A stretch of 28,918 bases of DNA. Origin: JAKAXG01 sp035702985. Its GTDB lineage: Bacteria; Actinomycetota; Acidimicrobiia; Acidimicrobiales; Palsa-688. A program made the translations under genes and the position numbers. The stretch covers positions 1 to 28,918 of the forward strand of contig DASSZD010000085.1 in NCBI GenBank assembly GCA_035702985.1. The letters are read 5' to 3'. Below, piece by piece: positions 15,801 through 23,077 of this stretch. Numbering within the stretch: position 1 is the first letter of the stretch; each line of letters opens with the position of its first letter. Under the pieces are notes generated by a model, which saw only the letters and a program-made list of their open reading frames with translations, did not search any database and was not told where the DNA came from.

Positions 15801-16334
15801 CTCGAGAGGAGCCGGTCCGACCGGGCCGACCTGCCGGTCACCGGTGCCTTCGCCCGGAACCTGTACAAGCTCATGGCCTACAAGGACGAGTACGAGGTCG
15901 CCCGCCTCCATCTCGACCAGGCGGAAGCGGCCCGGCTCCGGGACGAGTTCGGACCGGACGCCCGGCCCCGGGTCATGCTCCACCCGCCCGTTCTGAGGGC
16001 CCTGGGTCTCCGCCGGAAGGTGAGCCTGGGACGGGCGACCGGCCCGGCGTTCAAGGCGCTGCGGGCCGCCCGGCGGCTGAGGGGCACCGGGCTCGACCCG
16101 TTCGGCCGGACCGAGCTGCGCCGCATCGAGCGTTCCCTGCCCGACGAGTACACCCGGACGGTCTCCGAGGCTCTGGGCCACCTGTCCCCCGCCACCGGGG
16201 AACTGGTGGTGTCGGTCGCCGGCACGCCCGATCTCATCCGCGGATACGAGGAGGTCAAGCTGCGCAACCTGGCCCGCTACCGGGACCGGGTGGCGGAGCT
16301 GATGGCCACCCTGAGTTCTGCCGCAGAGCAGTGA
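12822..16334 (+). CDS. Indolepyruvate:ferredoxin oxidoreductase, fused single-chain form
   Basis: 1170 residues, GTG start. It converts arylpyruvates (possibly branched 2-oxo acids) and CoA to acyl-CoA plus CO2 with reduced ferredoxin. In order: the pyrimidine-binding domain (SGYEGSPLGGLDLEF near 62-76, with the ELAATAVAGTQL segment); a transketolase-C-like part (about 270-420); the TPP-binding domain starting FFCSGCPHN (about 444) with GIGCHAMVAL, MGGEGAQWIGMAPF and GDGTFFHSGSLA; a Cys-rich ferredoxin-like segment (about 646-700: CEGCGDC, SSC, SCNQDFSC, GDCPSF); the gamma-type domain from LVGIGGTGIVTVAQ (about 731); and a C-terminal domain from about 930 typical of the fused family. All parts of the separate IorA/IorB subunits are thus in one chain. 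It is cotranscribed with the dehydrogenase. Confidence 0.95.
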   Translation: MADTLTRSTVAPARRAVSLDDKYQADEGRVFITGIQALIRLTLEQRRLDTRRGLNTSVFVSGYEGSPLGGLDLEFGRAAGIVEPAGVVFRPGLNEELAATAVAGTQLLDRLPGRRVDGVTGFWYGKNPGLDRAADAIRHANTAGTTPLGGAVAWIGDDPNSKSSTIPSSCEPMARSLMTPLLAPSSVAEIIDLGLHAVALSRASGLWTALKIVADIADASATIDVTGLGTDVPDPDPGRPFSQRLLLGPHALDAEQELVSQRLQRALDYARTAELNRVVLDSPRARIGVIGAGLSFASTLRALEVLGLDGDRHRGAGLRVIQIGMPWPVSGPELARLTDGLEEVIVVEDKLEFLETELKAALYGRPHLPAVYGKTGPDGRPFLPAHGVIEADDIARAIAGRLPADVLPEQAGRMYRPAPTPSPRRIPLRVDEGHEQLAARTPFFCSGCPHNISTRAGDDQLVGVGIGCHAMVALDGSGRGNLTGVTQMGGEGAQWIGMAPFTEDRHFVQNLGDGTFFHSGSLAIRAAVAAGVTMTYKLLYNDAVAMTGGQVAEGRLAIPDLTRLLAVEGVQRIVVTTPEPAAYNGVELSPIAEVRHRDDIEAVQQDLAARTGVTVMIHDDRCAAEERRLRKRGRLTAPKRRVWINQRVCEGCGDCAAASSCMSVTPIETEFGRKTAIHQSSCNQDFSCLQGDCPSFVVVDAPARPQPPERELPVELAAPAPADAAGDRSIRLVGIGGTGIVTVAQILQMAAHIEGWHAAGLDQTGLSQKGGPVVSDVRLSRSSWEGSLRATEGSLDALLAFDGLNSASDTVLASARPGHTVAVVNTTPMPTAAMVRDPAIEYRPDTVRYRIDSCTAAERNAHIPAQWIAERLFGDHMPANMVLLGAALQNGAVPISVDSVEAAIRLNGAAVDTNLTALRWGRAAATDPGAVTAALAPPVTPAEPLPTARRMLSGYSFPPPLIELLERLVSELVGYQDARYARRYLHQVAQIAELERSRSDRADLPVTGAFARNLYKLMAYKDEYEVARLHLDQAEAARLRDEFGPDARPRVMLHPPVLRALGLRRKVSLGRATGPAFKALRAARRLRGTGLDPFGRTELRRIERSLPDEYTRTVSEALGHLSPATGELVVSVAGTPDLIRGYEEVKLRNLARYRDRVAELMATLSSAAEQ

Positions 16335-16337
16335 TCC

Positions 16338-16372
16338 CCGGCCGGCGCCCGCCGCTCTCGGGCGCCGGTCGG
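16338..16372 (+). terminator. Strong hairpin terminator of the dehydrogenase/oxidoreductase operon
   Basis: CCGGCCGGCGCCCG (16338-16351) pairs with CGGGCGCCGGTCGG (16359-16372) over 14 positions with one G-T wobble, around a 7-base loop (CCGCTCT). It begins three bases after the oxidoreductase stop. No T-tract follows. Confidence 0.65.
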
Positions 16373-16480
16373 CTCACCCCCCGTCGCCGCCCCGATCCTG
16401 TAATCCGGTGGCCGGCCGCCGGCCGGCGGGCCAGACTCGTCCGGATGCCACCCCGCCCCGCTTTCCCGGTTGATGCAGGT

Positions 16481-16498
16481 GACCCGGTGGACCGGGTC
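16481..16498. repeat. 18-bp inverted repeat upstream of the GNAT gene
   Basis: GACCCGGT-GG-ACCGGGTC is a perfect 8-bp dyad with a 2-bp centre, 26 bp before the GNAT start. It could be an operator or a weak hairpin; nothing else supports either. The rest of the gap (16373-16524) shows no gene. Confidence 0.35.
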
Positions 16499-16524
16499 GT
16501 CCCGCCCGTGCGGTGGGGGCACCG

Positions 16525-17157
16525 GTGACCATCCTGCCCACGGGGGATCCGCTGATCGGGAACTGGGTCCGCCTCGACCTGCTGGCTGAGGCTGACCTGG
16601 ACGAGATGTACCCGCTGCTCTCGGATCCCGCCGTGTACGCCCACGGCTACGTGATGCACCGCCGGCCCGCCTCCCTCGACGACGCCCGGCGGCTGGCCCG
16701 GGACCGGTTCCTGGCCGGGCAGGGCAGGGCGGACGGGCGGGGCGCCGGCAGGACCGCCTACGCCGTCCGGTTGGTGTCCGACGGTCCGCTGGGCCGGGCC
16801 GGGACGCTGGTCGGTACCTCGTCGCTGCTCGAAGCCGACCTGCACAACGAGAGCATCCATCTGGGCTCGACCCTCTACGGGTCCCGGTGGTGGGGCGGTC
16901 GGGTCAACCCCGAGGCCAAGCTGCTGCTGCTGGCCCACTGTTTCGAGCAGTGCGGCTACGGGCGGGTCAAGATCCAGACCGACACGCTCAACACCCGGTC
17001 GGCGGCGGCCATCGCCAGGCTGGGGGCCCGGCGCGAGGGCGTGCACCGCCGGCACATGAAGCGGGAGGACGGCACCTTCCGCGACACCGTGGTCTTCAGC
17101 GTCATCGACGCCGAATGGCCTGCGGTCAGGGCCGGGCTGGAGGCCCGGATCGCCTGA
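16525..17157 (+). CDS. GNAT family N-acetyltransferase (RimJ/RimL-like)
   Basis: 210 residues. The start GTG 16525 is preceded at five bases by a GGGGG run; GTG 16513 is an alternative. The fold is that of the RimJ/RimL group: an opening strand NWVRLDLLAEADLDEMYPLL, a long strand-turn around YAVRLVSDG and GTSSLLEAD, the LGSTLYGSRWWGGRVNPEAKLLLLAHCFEQCGYGRVKIQTD block (beta4, acetyl-CoA pyrophosphate loop and helix 3), and the NTRSAAAIARLGARREGVHRRHMKREDGTFRDTVVFSV C-terminal half. This block pattern is characteristic of enzymes acetylating N-terminal amines or small amines. The substrate is unknown. It has its own unit between two hairpins and is convergent with the sigma-factor gene block. 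Confidence 0.88.
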   Translation: MTILPTGDPLIGNWVRLDLLAEADLDEMYPLLSDPAVYAHGYVMHRRPASLDDARRLARDRFLAGQGRADGRGAGRTAYAVRLVSDGPLGRAGTLVGTSSLLEADLHNESIHLGSTLYGSRWWGGRVNPEAKLLLLAHCFEQCGYGRVKIQTDTLNTRSAAAIARLGARREGVHRRHMKREDGTFRDTVVFSVIDAEWPAVRAGLEARIA

Positions 17158-17170
17158 TCCGGGCCTCCAG
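17137..17170. terminator. 14-bp perfect hairpin containing the GNAT stop codon
   Basis: CTGGAGGCCCGGAT (17137-17150) pairs perfectly with ATCCGGGCCTCCAG (17157-17170) around a 6-base loop (CGCCTG). The TGA at 17155-17157 lies in the loop and first base of the right arm. It is located between convergent genes and can stop transcription in either direction. Confidence 0.65.
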
Positions 17171-17183
17171 TCGCTCGGACCGG

Positions 17184-18128
17184 TCAGTGGTCGAGAGGGT
17201 TCACCGCGGGGGATTTGTCGGTCCAGTACTGGGACATGTACACGTCCTTGCCGGCCAGGGAAGGGTCGGCCGTGGCCGTGTAGGGCTGCTGGGAGCTCTC
17301 CAGCACCCTGCCGGTGGCCGGGTCGAGGTACAGCGACAGGCGCATGCCGAGGCCGGCGTCGTCGTAGCTGATCCGGATGGACCGCCGACCCCGGGAGTCA
17401 GTGGCGTGGGGGTCGGTCGTCACCCCCGAGGAGGAGGCGATGACCGAGACCAGGGCGGCCCTCAGTTGGGGCTGGACCAGCGGGTTCCACAGGGTGTCGA
17501 CGGCCTGGGTCACGGCCAGGTCGTTGGCTGTCTGCGCCACGACCGGGTTGCCGGCCGAGGCCTGCTGGATCAGCACCGCCCGGAGGCGGGCCGGGTCCGT
17601 CGGGTCCGAAGCCTGCAGCTGGGCCTCGGACGGCAGGAACCCGGGAGCCATGGGTAGGGACGAGGGCACTCCCGGCCCCTGCTGGTAGGTCCAGGTGTCG
17701 CCGGTCCGGCTGTCGACGATGCTCGCCTTCAGGTAGCTGGTCGGACCCTCGCTCTGCTGCTCGATCTGGACGGCGTAACGTCCGGTGGGGACCGGGAGGG
17801 CCCTGACCGTGGAGGCCAGCTGGTACAGGACCGCCGATCCCGAGGGAACGGCGGTGGTCCCCGCCGCCGGCCGACCGGACCCGGGGACCGGCCTCAGCCT
17901 GGAGGTGGACCCCGAACCGAGCCCCACCACGGCGACCAGCATGGCCACCGCCCCGGCTGCCGCCGCCACCCCCCCCATGAGGACCCGCCGGGGCCAGGTC
18001 CGCGCCGGCGGGGCCGCCCGGGTGGGCAGGGGCACCACCGTGGGGCGGGGCCGGAGCCGTACCTCCGGGGCGCGCAGGTCCCGGGTGGCCGCGTCGAACA
18101 TGGAGCGCAGGAAGTCCTCGTCGCTCAT
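17184..18128 (-). CDS. Membrane-anchored protein linked to ECF sigma factor (CU044_5270-like), probable sigma regulator
   Basis: 314 residues. An N-terminal cytoplasmic segment (1-47: MSDEDFLRSMFDAATRDL, then a Pro/Arg-rich stretch) is followed by one transmembrane helix (about 48-70: VLMGGVAAAAGAVAMLVAVVGL) and a large outside domain of about 240 residues. This is the layout of CU044_5270-family proteins that follow ECF sigma genes in actinobacteria. There is no zinc-binding HxxxCxxC motif, so it is not a ZAS-type anti-sigma factor, and how it would act on the sigma factor is not known. It starts 61 bp after the sigma gene; the translated order sigma then regulator suits an operon. The outer part has LYLDPATGRVLESSQQPY, a hydrophilic beta-rich stretch. 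Confidence 0.75.
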   Translation of the reverse strand: MSDEDFLRSMFDAATRDLRAPEVRLRPRPTVVPLPTRAAPPARTWPRRVLMGGVAAAAGAVAMLVAVVGLGSGSTSRLRPVPGSGRPAAGTTAVPSGSAVLYQLASTVRALPVPTGRYAVQIEQQSEGPTSYLKASIVDSRTGDTWTYQQGPGVPSSLPMAPGFLPSEAQLQASDPTDPARLRAVLIQQASAGNPVVAQTANDLAVTQAVDTLWNPLVQPQLRAALVSVIASSSGVTTDPHATDSRGRRSIRISYDDAGLGMRLSLYLDPATGRVLESSQQPYTATADPSLAGKDVYMSQYWTDKSPAVNPLDH

Positions 18129-18189
18129 CAGGATCGACCTTTCGGGGGGGTCATCGAAGTCCCGGGGATCCGGGCGGTCGGGGAGGTCA

Positions 18190-18759
18190 TCATCCGGCCG
18201 CCTCGTTGCCGGGGAACAAGTGGGTGAGCGACGGGTGCCGGCGCAGCCGGCCGACGGCCCGGGACGTGGTGCTCTTGACCGTGCCCACCGGAACGCCGAG
18301 CAACTCGGCCACGTCGGCCTCGCTGCGGTCCTCCAGGAACCGGAGGGCGACCACCAGGCGCTGGGCGTCGCTCAGGTCGGCCAGAGCCCGGAACAGGGCC
18401 GGCCTCACCTCGACCGCGTCCAGCGGGTCGGAGGAATGCGGGTCGGGCAGGGCGGCCCCGTCGTCGGGGGCCGCCACCTCGACCGGCCGGGCCCGCACGG
18501 ACCGGAACCGGTCGACGGCCAGGTTGTGCATCACCCGCCGGGCCCACGCCGCCGGGTTGTCGACGGTCGCCCAGTGGCTGGCCAGCCTCTGCAGCGTCTC
18601 CTGGTAGAGATCCTCCCCGGCCCGGACGTCGGTGCTCAACACCACGGCCAGCCGGAACAGGGAATCCCCCGCCTCGGCCACGAACGCCTCGAAGCCGGCC
18701 ATCCCGCTCTCCGGTCCCCGCCGCCGACGGGCGCTGTGGAGGGGACGGTGACGGTTCAT
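18190..18759 (-). CDS. ECF RNA polymerase sigma factor, SigE-like group
   Basis: 189 residues; an in-frame ATG at 18702 would skip 19 basic residues and may be the true start. Sigma2 region: FEAFVAEAGDSLFRLAVVL through GEDLYQETLQRLASHW, then AWARRVMHNLAVDRFR, with the core DLYQETL signature. Sigma4 region: LSDAQRLVVALRFLEDRSEADVAELLGVPVGTVKSTTSRAVGRLRRH, with the helix-turn-helix GVPVGTVKSTTSRA. Between them is a short acidic linker. This is the actinobacterial SigE-like ECF group found beside membrane partners of the type encoded next. It is probably controlled by that membrane protein and may autoregulate. Confidence 0.9.
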   Translation of the reverse strand: MNRHRPLHSARRRRGPESGMAGFEAFVAEAGDSLFRLAVVLSTDVRAGEDLYQETLQRLASHWATVDNPAAWARRVMHNLAVDRFRSVRARPVEVAAPDDGAALPDPHSSDPLDAVEVRPALFRALADLSDAQRLVVALRFLEDRSEADVAELLGVPVGTVKSTTSRAVGRLRRHPSLTHLFPGNEAAG

Positions 18760-18800
18760 GGAAGGCTGTTGACGGGACCCGCCGCACCGGGGGGCGAGGT

Positions 18801-18826
18801 CCCCGGTCGATTGTCGCCGACCGGGG
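18801..18826 (-). terminator. Hairpin in the gap between lipoprotein and sigma-factor genes
   Basis: CCCCGGTCG (18801-18809) pairs with CGACCGGGG (18818-18826) with an 8-base loop. On the minus strand it lies about 95 bases after the lipoprotein stop and 42 bases before the sigma start, so it could terminate the former or form a leader hairpin for the latter. The rest of this 160-bp gap shows no gene. Confidence 0.4.
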
Positions 18827-18919
18827 GCCAGGCTGTGTGTTCACCGGCCGGCCCGTGCCCCGGACGCCTGCGGCCGGGATCAGCGGTGTGGAGCGGGGGG
18901 GCGCCGTCACAGCCTGGGC

Positions 18920-19579
18920 TCACGAGGCGCCGGCCGCCCAGTTGGACGGGTAGCTGTAGCTGCGGAAGAAGCTGCCGGCCTTCTCGGTCATGGCCGTGAA
19001 GTGGCCCCCGGCCACCCGGCTCAGCTGGACGGTGGCGGGTACCTGGGTGACGGAGCCCTGGGCACAGTTGGGCTGGCAGTTGTTGAGGCCGAGGGATCCC
19101 TGGCCGATAGCCGTGTCCGGTCCCCACGAGCTCCACGTGAGGTGGGTGACGATGTTGGTGGAGTCGCGACTGAAGTCGATGGTGGTCGGCTTGCTTCCGC
19201 TGTAGCCGACCGATCCGCCGAACGCCTGGACGATCAGCACCGGTCCGCCGCCGCTCGGACCGGCGCTGGAGCCGGACGCCGGGGAGGCGGCGCCGGAGGC
19301 TCCGGTGGAAGGTCCGGCGCCCCCCGCCGGGACAGTGGTCGCAGCAGGCACCGTCGTGGCCGGGGCCGGAGCCGGCACCGTGGTGGTCGGAGCGGGGGCC
19401 GTCGTGACCGGATCGGGGGCGGTGGTGGTCGTCGCGGTGGGCCCCAGGCTGGTGGTGGTGGCACCACCGTTGGTCGCCGCCTGCTGTCCGGCCGCCGGGC
19501 CGCCGCACCCGGCCAGCGCCATCCCGCCGATGGCCATCCCCCCGAGTACCGCCAGGGACCGGATCCTGCCTTGCACCAT
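18920..19579 (-). CDS. Thr/Pro-rich secreted lipoprotein of unknown function
   Basis: 219 residues. The start is preceded by AGAGG at a sensible distance. The signal peptide, SLAVLGGMAIGGMALAGC, has the lipobox LAGC with Cys25 as the lipidated residue. About 28-110 is a Thr, Pro, Ala and Val-rich low-complexity stalk (TTTV and ATTVPA-like repeats) typical of actinobacterial cell-surface lipoproteins, where the chain may cross the cell wall and be O-mannosylated. The C-terminal domain (about 112-219) is beta-rich with two Cys in NNCQPNCAQG that could form a disulphide. I do not recognise the fold. It lies 181 bp downstream of the ABC permease gene and may be its own unit. Confidence 0.75.
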   Translation of the reverse strand: MVQGRIRSLAVLGGMAIGGMALAGCGGPAAGQQAATNGGATTTSLGPTATTTTAPDPVTTAPAPTTTVPAPAPATTVPAATTVPAGGAGPSTGASGAASPASGSSAGPSGGGPVLIVQAFGGSVGYSGSKPTTIDFSRDSTNIVTHLTWSSWGPDTAIGQGSLGLNNCQPNCAQGSVTQVPATVQLSRVAGGHFTAMTEKAGSFFRSYSYPSNWAAGAS

Positions 19580-19741
19580 TGGAACCTCTCATTCCTGCGC
19601 CGACGCCCGCTTGGCGCCCGCCACCATCGAAGACGGGGCCGGCGGCCGCCAGGTTCCGACTTTTCCCGCGGAGAGTTCCAGGGACGCGTCCGCCGCCCGG
19701 CGCAGGATGCTCAGCCGGACGGGCGGAGGACGGGATGGGGC

Positions 19742-19757
19742 GGCGGACGGGTCCGCC
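19742..19757 (-). terminator. Possible hairpin after the ABC exporter operon
   Basis: GGCGGAC-GG-GTCCGCC is a perfect dyad (as RNA, six pairs around a CGGG loop), four bases past the permease stop on the minus strand. It is short and has no T-run. Confidence 0.35.
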
Positions 19758-19760
19758 CGG

Positions 19761-22313
19761 TCAGTCCGACACGACCGCCTTCAGCACGTCGAGCCGGGCC
19801 GCCCTCCGGCTGGGGAGGGCGGCCGCCAGCACCCCGGCCAGGCCGGCGAGCACCACTATGGCGACCAGGCTGGCAACGGGGAAGCTGAGCTGGTCGATCC
19901 CCTGGTTGCTCATCGCCCGAACCAGGGCCCAGCCGAAGAAGACGCCGACCACCAGGCCCAGTGCAGTTCCCTGCAGGGCCACGATGACGGACTCCCACCT
20001 GATGGTTGACCGGAGTTGGGACCTGGTCATTCCGACTGCCCGCAGGAGCCCGAGCTCCCTGGTGCGCTCGAATATCGACAGGGCGAGGGTGTTGGCGATC
20101 CCGAGGAGAGCGATGACCACCGCCAGCGCGAGTAGCACGTAGACCAGCGAAAGAAGCTGATCGACCGGTTTGGCCATCTGGCTCTTGTACCCGCTCTGAT
20201 CCAGGACTTTGGCTCCGGGGTACCTGTCGACGACGCGGCTGATGGCGGCCAGCGCGGCGGAGCTGCTGGTGCCGGGGGCCTTCTTCACGAAGACCTGCGT
20301 GTCGTAGTCGTTGGCGAAGTTGGCACTGTAGGCGGCGGTGCCGAGGAAGTAGTTGCCGGCCGGACGGTTCTCGCCGTAGATCAGGGCCACTCGCAGCTGG
20401 GTGGCCCCGGAGTCCTTGAACACGGCTGGGACGACGCTGCCGATGCGCAGGTGCTTGTCGCGGGCCACGTTCTCGTACACGGCGATGCTGGCCACGCCCA
20501 GGTCGCTGGTCCGGCCCTGGACCGGCTTGACGTCGAAGAGCTGAAAGGCGGTGGTCGGATCCACCCCCACGATCGACTGCACCGAACCATCGATCTTGGC
20601 CACGCCCAAGCGGATCCCGGTCGCCGCCTCGACCTGTGGAAGCCGGTTCAGCTGGGCGGCCAGGCTCGGGTCCAACCCCCCCATCTGGCCCGAACCGGAA
20701 TCGACGACGAAATCCCCGGTGAAGGCCCGGTCGATCGTGGCGTTTATCGACGCCTTCGTGGACGACGCGAAGATGGTGATGAATGACACCAGGCCCACGC
20801 CGATCATGAGGGCTGACGCGCTGGCGGCCGTCCGTTTGGGGTTGCGCATGGCGTTCCGGCGGGCGATCGTGCCGGTGACCCCTCTGAGCCTCGGTAGTGG
20901 ATAGCCGATGGCCCGGCTCAGGGGCAGGGACACCGTACGCCCCAGCACTGACACCCCGAAGAAGACCAGCAGGGCGCCCAGGCCCACGATCTGCAGGGCG
21001 TTGGCCGGGTGGGCGAACAGCCCGACGAACAATGAGGCCACGCCTCCGGCGGTGACCAGCGATCCGACCACCACCCGCTCCTTGGATCCGTAGCCGGTGC
21101 TGCCGGCGAAGGTGTCACGCATGGCCGCGACCGGGGGCACCTTGCCCGCTTTGCGGGCTGGTGAGTAGGCGGCCAGCACGGTCACGCCGATCCCGGCCAG
21201 CAGGCAGACGATGACCGTCCGGGCCAGGAAGGTGACCCCCCCGGCCGGGATCGGGTAACCGGCCGCGGCAAGCAGCCCCTTGAGCCCGGCGGCGACCGCC
21301 ACCCCGGCCGCCAGGCCGATCACCGAGGCCACCGCACCTACCGCCAGGGCCTCGAAGAGCACCGCTCCGAGCACCTGCCGGCGACTGGCACCGAGGGCTC
21401 TGAACAGGGCGTTCTCCCTCGTCCTCTGGGCCACGGTGATCGAGAAGGTGTTGAAGATGATGAAAGCTCCCACCACCAGGGCCACGATGGCGAAGACGAG
21501 CATGAAAGTGGTGAAGAACGACAGCGCCTTGCGGGTGTCGTTCTGGGTTTCCCTGATCACCTGGGCGCCGGTGACCGCCTCGGTTCCGGGGGGCAGGACA
21601 CGCGAGATGCGCGAGGCCAGTTCGGCCTGCGAGACCCCTCCGGCGGCCACGACCGAGATGGAGTCGTACTTGCCGGGTTCGGCCACGAGCTGCTGGGCCA
21701 CCGGCAGGGGGAAGAGAACGACCGAAGCGCCGCCCGGGCTGTCGGCGCTTCCGAACCGCACAATGCCGGAGATCCGCATCCTGCGGGGTGGTGCCTGGGT
21801 GAGGACCGTGGCATAGTCTCCTACCGCCAGACGGCCGTCCCTGGCGCTCTTGCGGTCGATGGCGATCTGGTCTGCTGAGGAGGGCGCCTGCCCGGCCACC
21901 AGGGTGAAGGCGTTGAGCCGGGGAACGGTGCTCCAGCTCCCGCCCAGCGTCGGCGCCCCGGTGGTCGGATTGCCCAGGGCCCTCCCGTCCTTACCCACCA
22001 GGCGGGTGTAGCCGAGCACCCCTCCCTCGGCGGCAGCCACCCCCGGGACGCGCTCCACCACCGATAGAAGCGAGGCGTCGATCCGGGGCCGCTGGGCGCC
22101 GGTGTTCTGCGGCCCGTTGAACTCGGACTGACCCCGCACCACGGCGTCGGTCCCTTTGTAGACGGTGGCGAAGAGGCTGTCGAAGGTGCGGGTGACGGTA
22201 TCGGTCAACACCAGGGTCCCGGCCATGAAGGCCACGCCCAGCACGACGGCCAGTGCAGTTGTGAACAGGCGGATCTTGCGGGCCCAGAGGCTCTTGAGAG
22301 CGATGCGCAACAT
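19761..22313 (-). CDS. FtsX-like permease of a MacB-type ABC exporter
   Basis: 850 residues. Two FtsX-type permease modules in one chain: TM1 (about 17-37) and a large outside domain (about 40-255, MacB periplasmic core type), then three helices (about 265-390: FFTTFMLVFAIVALVVGAFI and following). A middle pair lies at about 415-465, the second module starts at RNAMRNPKRTAASASALMIGVG with a second outside domain (about 525-710), and the last three helices span about 720-840. The FERTRELGLLRAVGMTRSQLR cytoplasmic segment is characteristic of the family. Ten-helix single-chain forms like this are usual in actinobacteria. It pairs with the ATPase gene 5 bp upstream. Likely role: export of a lipid, peptide or lipoprotein, or mechanotransmission at the envelope; substrate unknown. 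Confidence 0.92.
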   Translation of the reverse strand: MLRIALKSLWARKIRLFTTALAVVLGVAFMAGTLVLTDTVTRTFDSLFATVYKGTDAVVRGQSEFNGPQNTGAQRPRIDASLLSVVERVPGVAAAEGGVLGYTRLVGKDGRALGNPTTGAPTLGGSWSTVPRLNAFTLVAGQAPSSADQIAIDRKSARDGRLAVGDYATVLTQAPPRRMRISGIVRFGSADSPGGASVVLFPLPVAQQLVAEPGKYDSISVVAAGGVSQAELASRISRVLPPGTEAVTGAQVIRETQNDTRKALSFFTTFMLVFAIVALVVGAFIIFNTFSITVAQRTRENALFRALGASRRQVLGAVLFEALAVGAVASVIGLAAGVAVAAGLKGLLAAAGYPIPAGGVTFLARTVIVCLLAGIGVTVLAAYSPARKAGKVPPVAAMRDTFAGSTGYGSKERVVVGSLVTAGGVASLFVGLFAHPANALQIVGLGALLVFFGVSVLGRTVSLPLSRAIGYPLPRLRGVTGTIARRNAMRNPKRTAASASALMIGVGLVSFITIFASSTKASINATIDRAFTGDFVVDSGSGQMGGLDPSLAAQLNRLPQVEAATGIRLGVAKIDGSVQSIVGVDPTTAFQLFDVKPVQGRTSDLGVASIAVYENVARDKHLRIGSVVPAVFKDSGATQLRVALIYGENRPAGNYFLGTAAYSANFANDYDTQVFVKKAPGTSSSAALAAISRVVDRYPGAKVLDQSGYKSQMAKPVDQLLSLVYVLLALAVVIALLGIANTLALSIFERTRELGLLRAVGMTRSQLRSTIRWESVIVALQGTALGLVVGVFFGWALVRAMSNQGIDQLSFPVASLVAIVVLAGLAGVLAAALPSRRAARLDVLKAVVSD

Positions 22314-22318
22314 CGGTT

Positions 22319-23077
22319 CTACTCTCCGAATTGCTTCATGCGCTCGAGAACCCGCTCGGGAGTCGGCTGGAGCATCTCGTCGACGATGCGGCCGTCGGCC
22401 AGGAACACGATGCGATCGGCGTGGCTGGCGGCCACCGGGTCGTGGGTGACCATCACGATCGTCTGCTGCAGCTCGCTGACCGCCTGGCCCATGAAGCGCA
22501 GCACGTCCGCCCCCGCCTTGGAGTCCAGGTTGCCCGTCGGTTCGTCGGCGAAGATGATGTGCGGTCGGCTGGCCAGCGCCCGGGCCACCGCGACGCGTTG
22601 CTGCTGACCCCCCGACAGCTCGTCGGGCCGGTGGTCGAGCCGGTCGGCCAGGCCGATGGTGGCGATGACCTGGTCGATCCAGGACCGGTCCCCGTCCCGG
22701 CCGGCCAGCAGCAGGGGGAGAGTGATGTTCTCCAGTGCGGTCAGCGTCGGGATCAGGTTGTAGGACTGGAAGACGAATCCGATCCGGTCGCGGCGTAGCA
22801 GTGTCAGCTGCTGATCATCGAGTGTGCTCAGGTCGGCCTCACCCACGTAGGCCTTGCCGGAGGTCAGGGTGTCGAGACCGGCGATGCAGTGAAGGAGGGT
22901 TGATTTGCCCGACCCGGACGGGCCCATGATGGCGCTGAAGACGCCTCGGGCGAAGTCGACGGTGATCCCGTCGAGGGCCCGCACCTCGATCTGGCCTTTC
23001 CCGTAGATCTTCACCGCATCGACGGTCCGCGCCGCGATGGTCTGCCCGACGGTCAGGTCAATGGTTGGAACGGCCAT
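22319..23077 (-). CDS. ABC transporter ATP-binding protein, MacB/LolD-type
   Basis: 252 residues with all nucleotide-binding motifs: Walker A GPSGSGKST (52-60), Q-loop FVFQSYNL (Gln104), signature LSGGQQQR (154-161), Walker B IIFADEPTGNLDS (175-187) and the switch His212 in MVTHD. The SGGQQQRVAVARAL and ADEPTGNLD combination and IYGKGQIEVRALDGITV opening are those of the LolD/MacB/FtsE group. A GGGAG Shine-Dalgarno lies 7-8 bases upstream of ATG 23077. It powers the FtsX-like permease encoded immediately downstream. A 190-bp gap without visible genes separates it from the divergent sugar-binding lipoprotein gene and should hold both promoters. Confidence 0.95.
   Translation of the reverse strand: MAVPTIDLTVGQTIAARTVDAVKIYGKGQIEVRALDGITVDFARGVFSAIMGPSGSGKSTLLHCIAGLDTLTSGKAYVGEADLSTLDDQQLTLLRRDRIGFVFQSYNLIPTLTALENITLPLLLAGRDGDRSWIDQVIATIGLADRLDHRPDELSGGQQQRVAVARALASRPHIIFADEPTGNLDSKAGADVLRFMGQAVSELQQTIVMVTHDPVAASHADRIVFLADGRIVDEMLQPTPERVLERMKQFGE

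Noticed and set aside
13017..16181. Open frame of 1054 codons antisense to the indolepyruvate oxidoreductase gene
   Set aside because: It mirrors a well-supported enzyme on the plus strand; the translation is Gly/His/Arg/Val-rich with no domain, as expected from the GC bias of the opposite strand.
19234..19467. Repetitive Thr/Pro/Ala stretch considered as a repeat array
   Set aside because: It is the low-complexity stalk of a lipoprotein; units are not of constant length and there are no spacers as in a CRISPR array.
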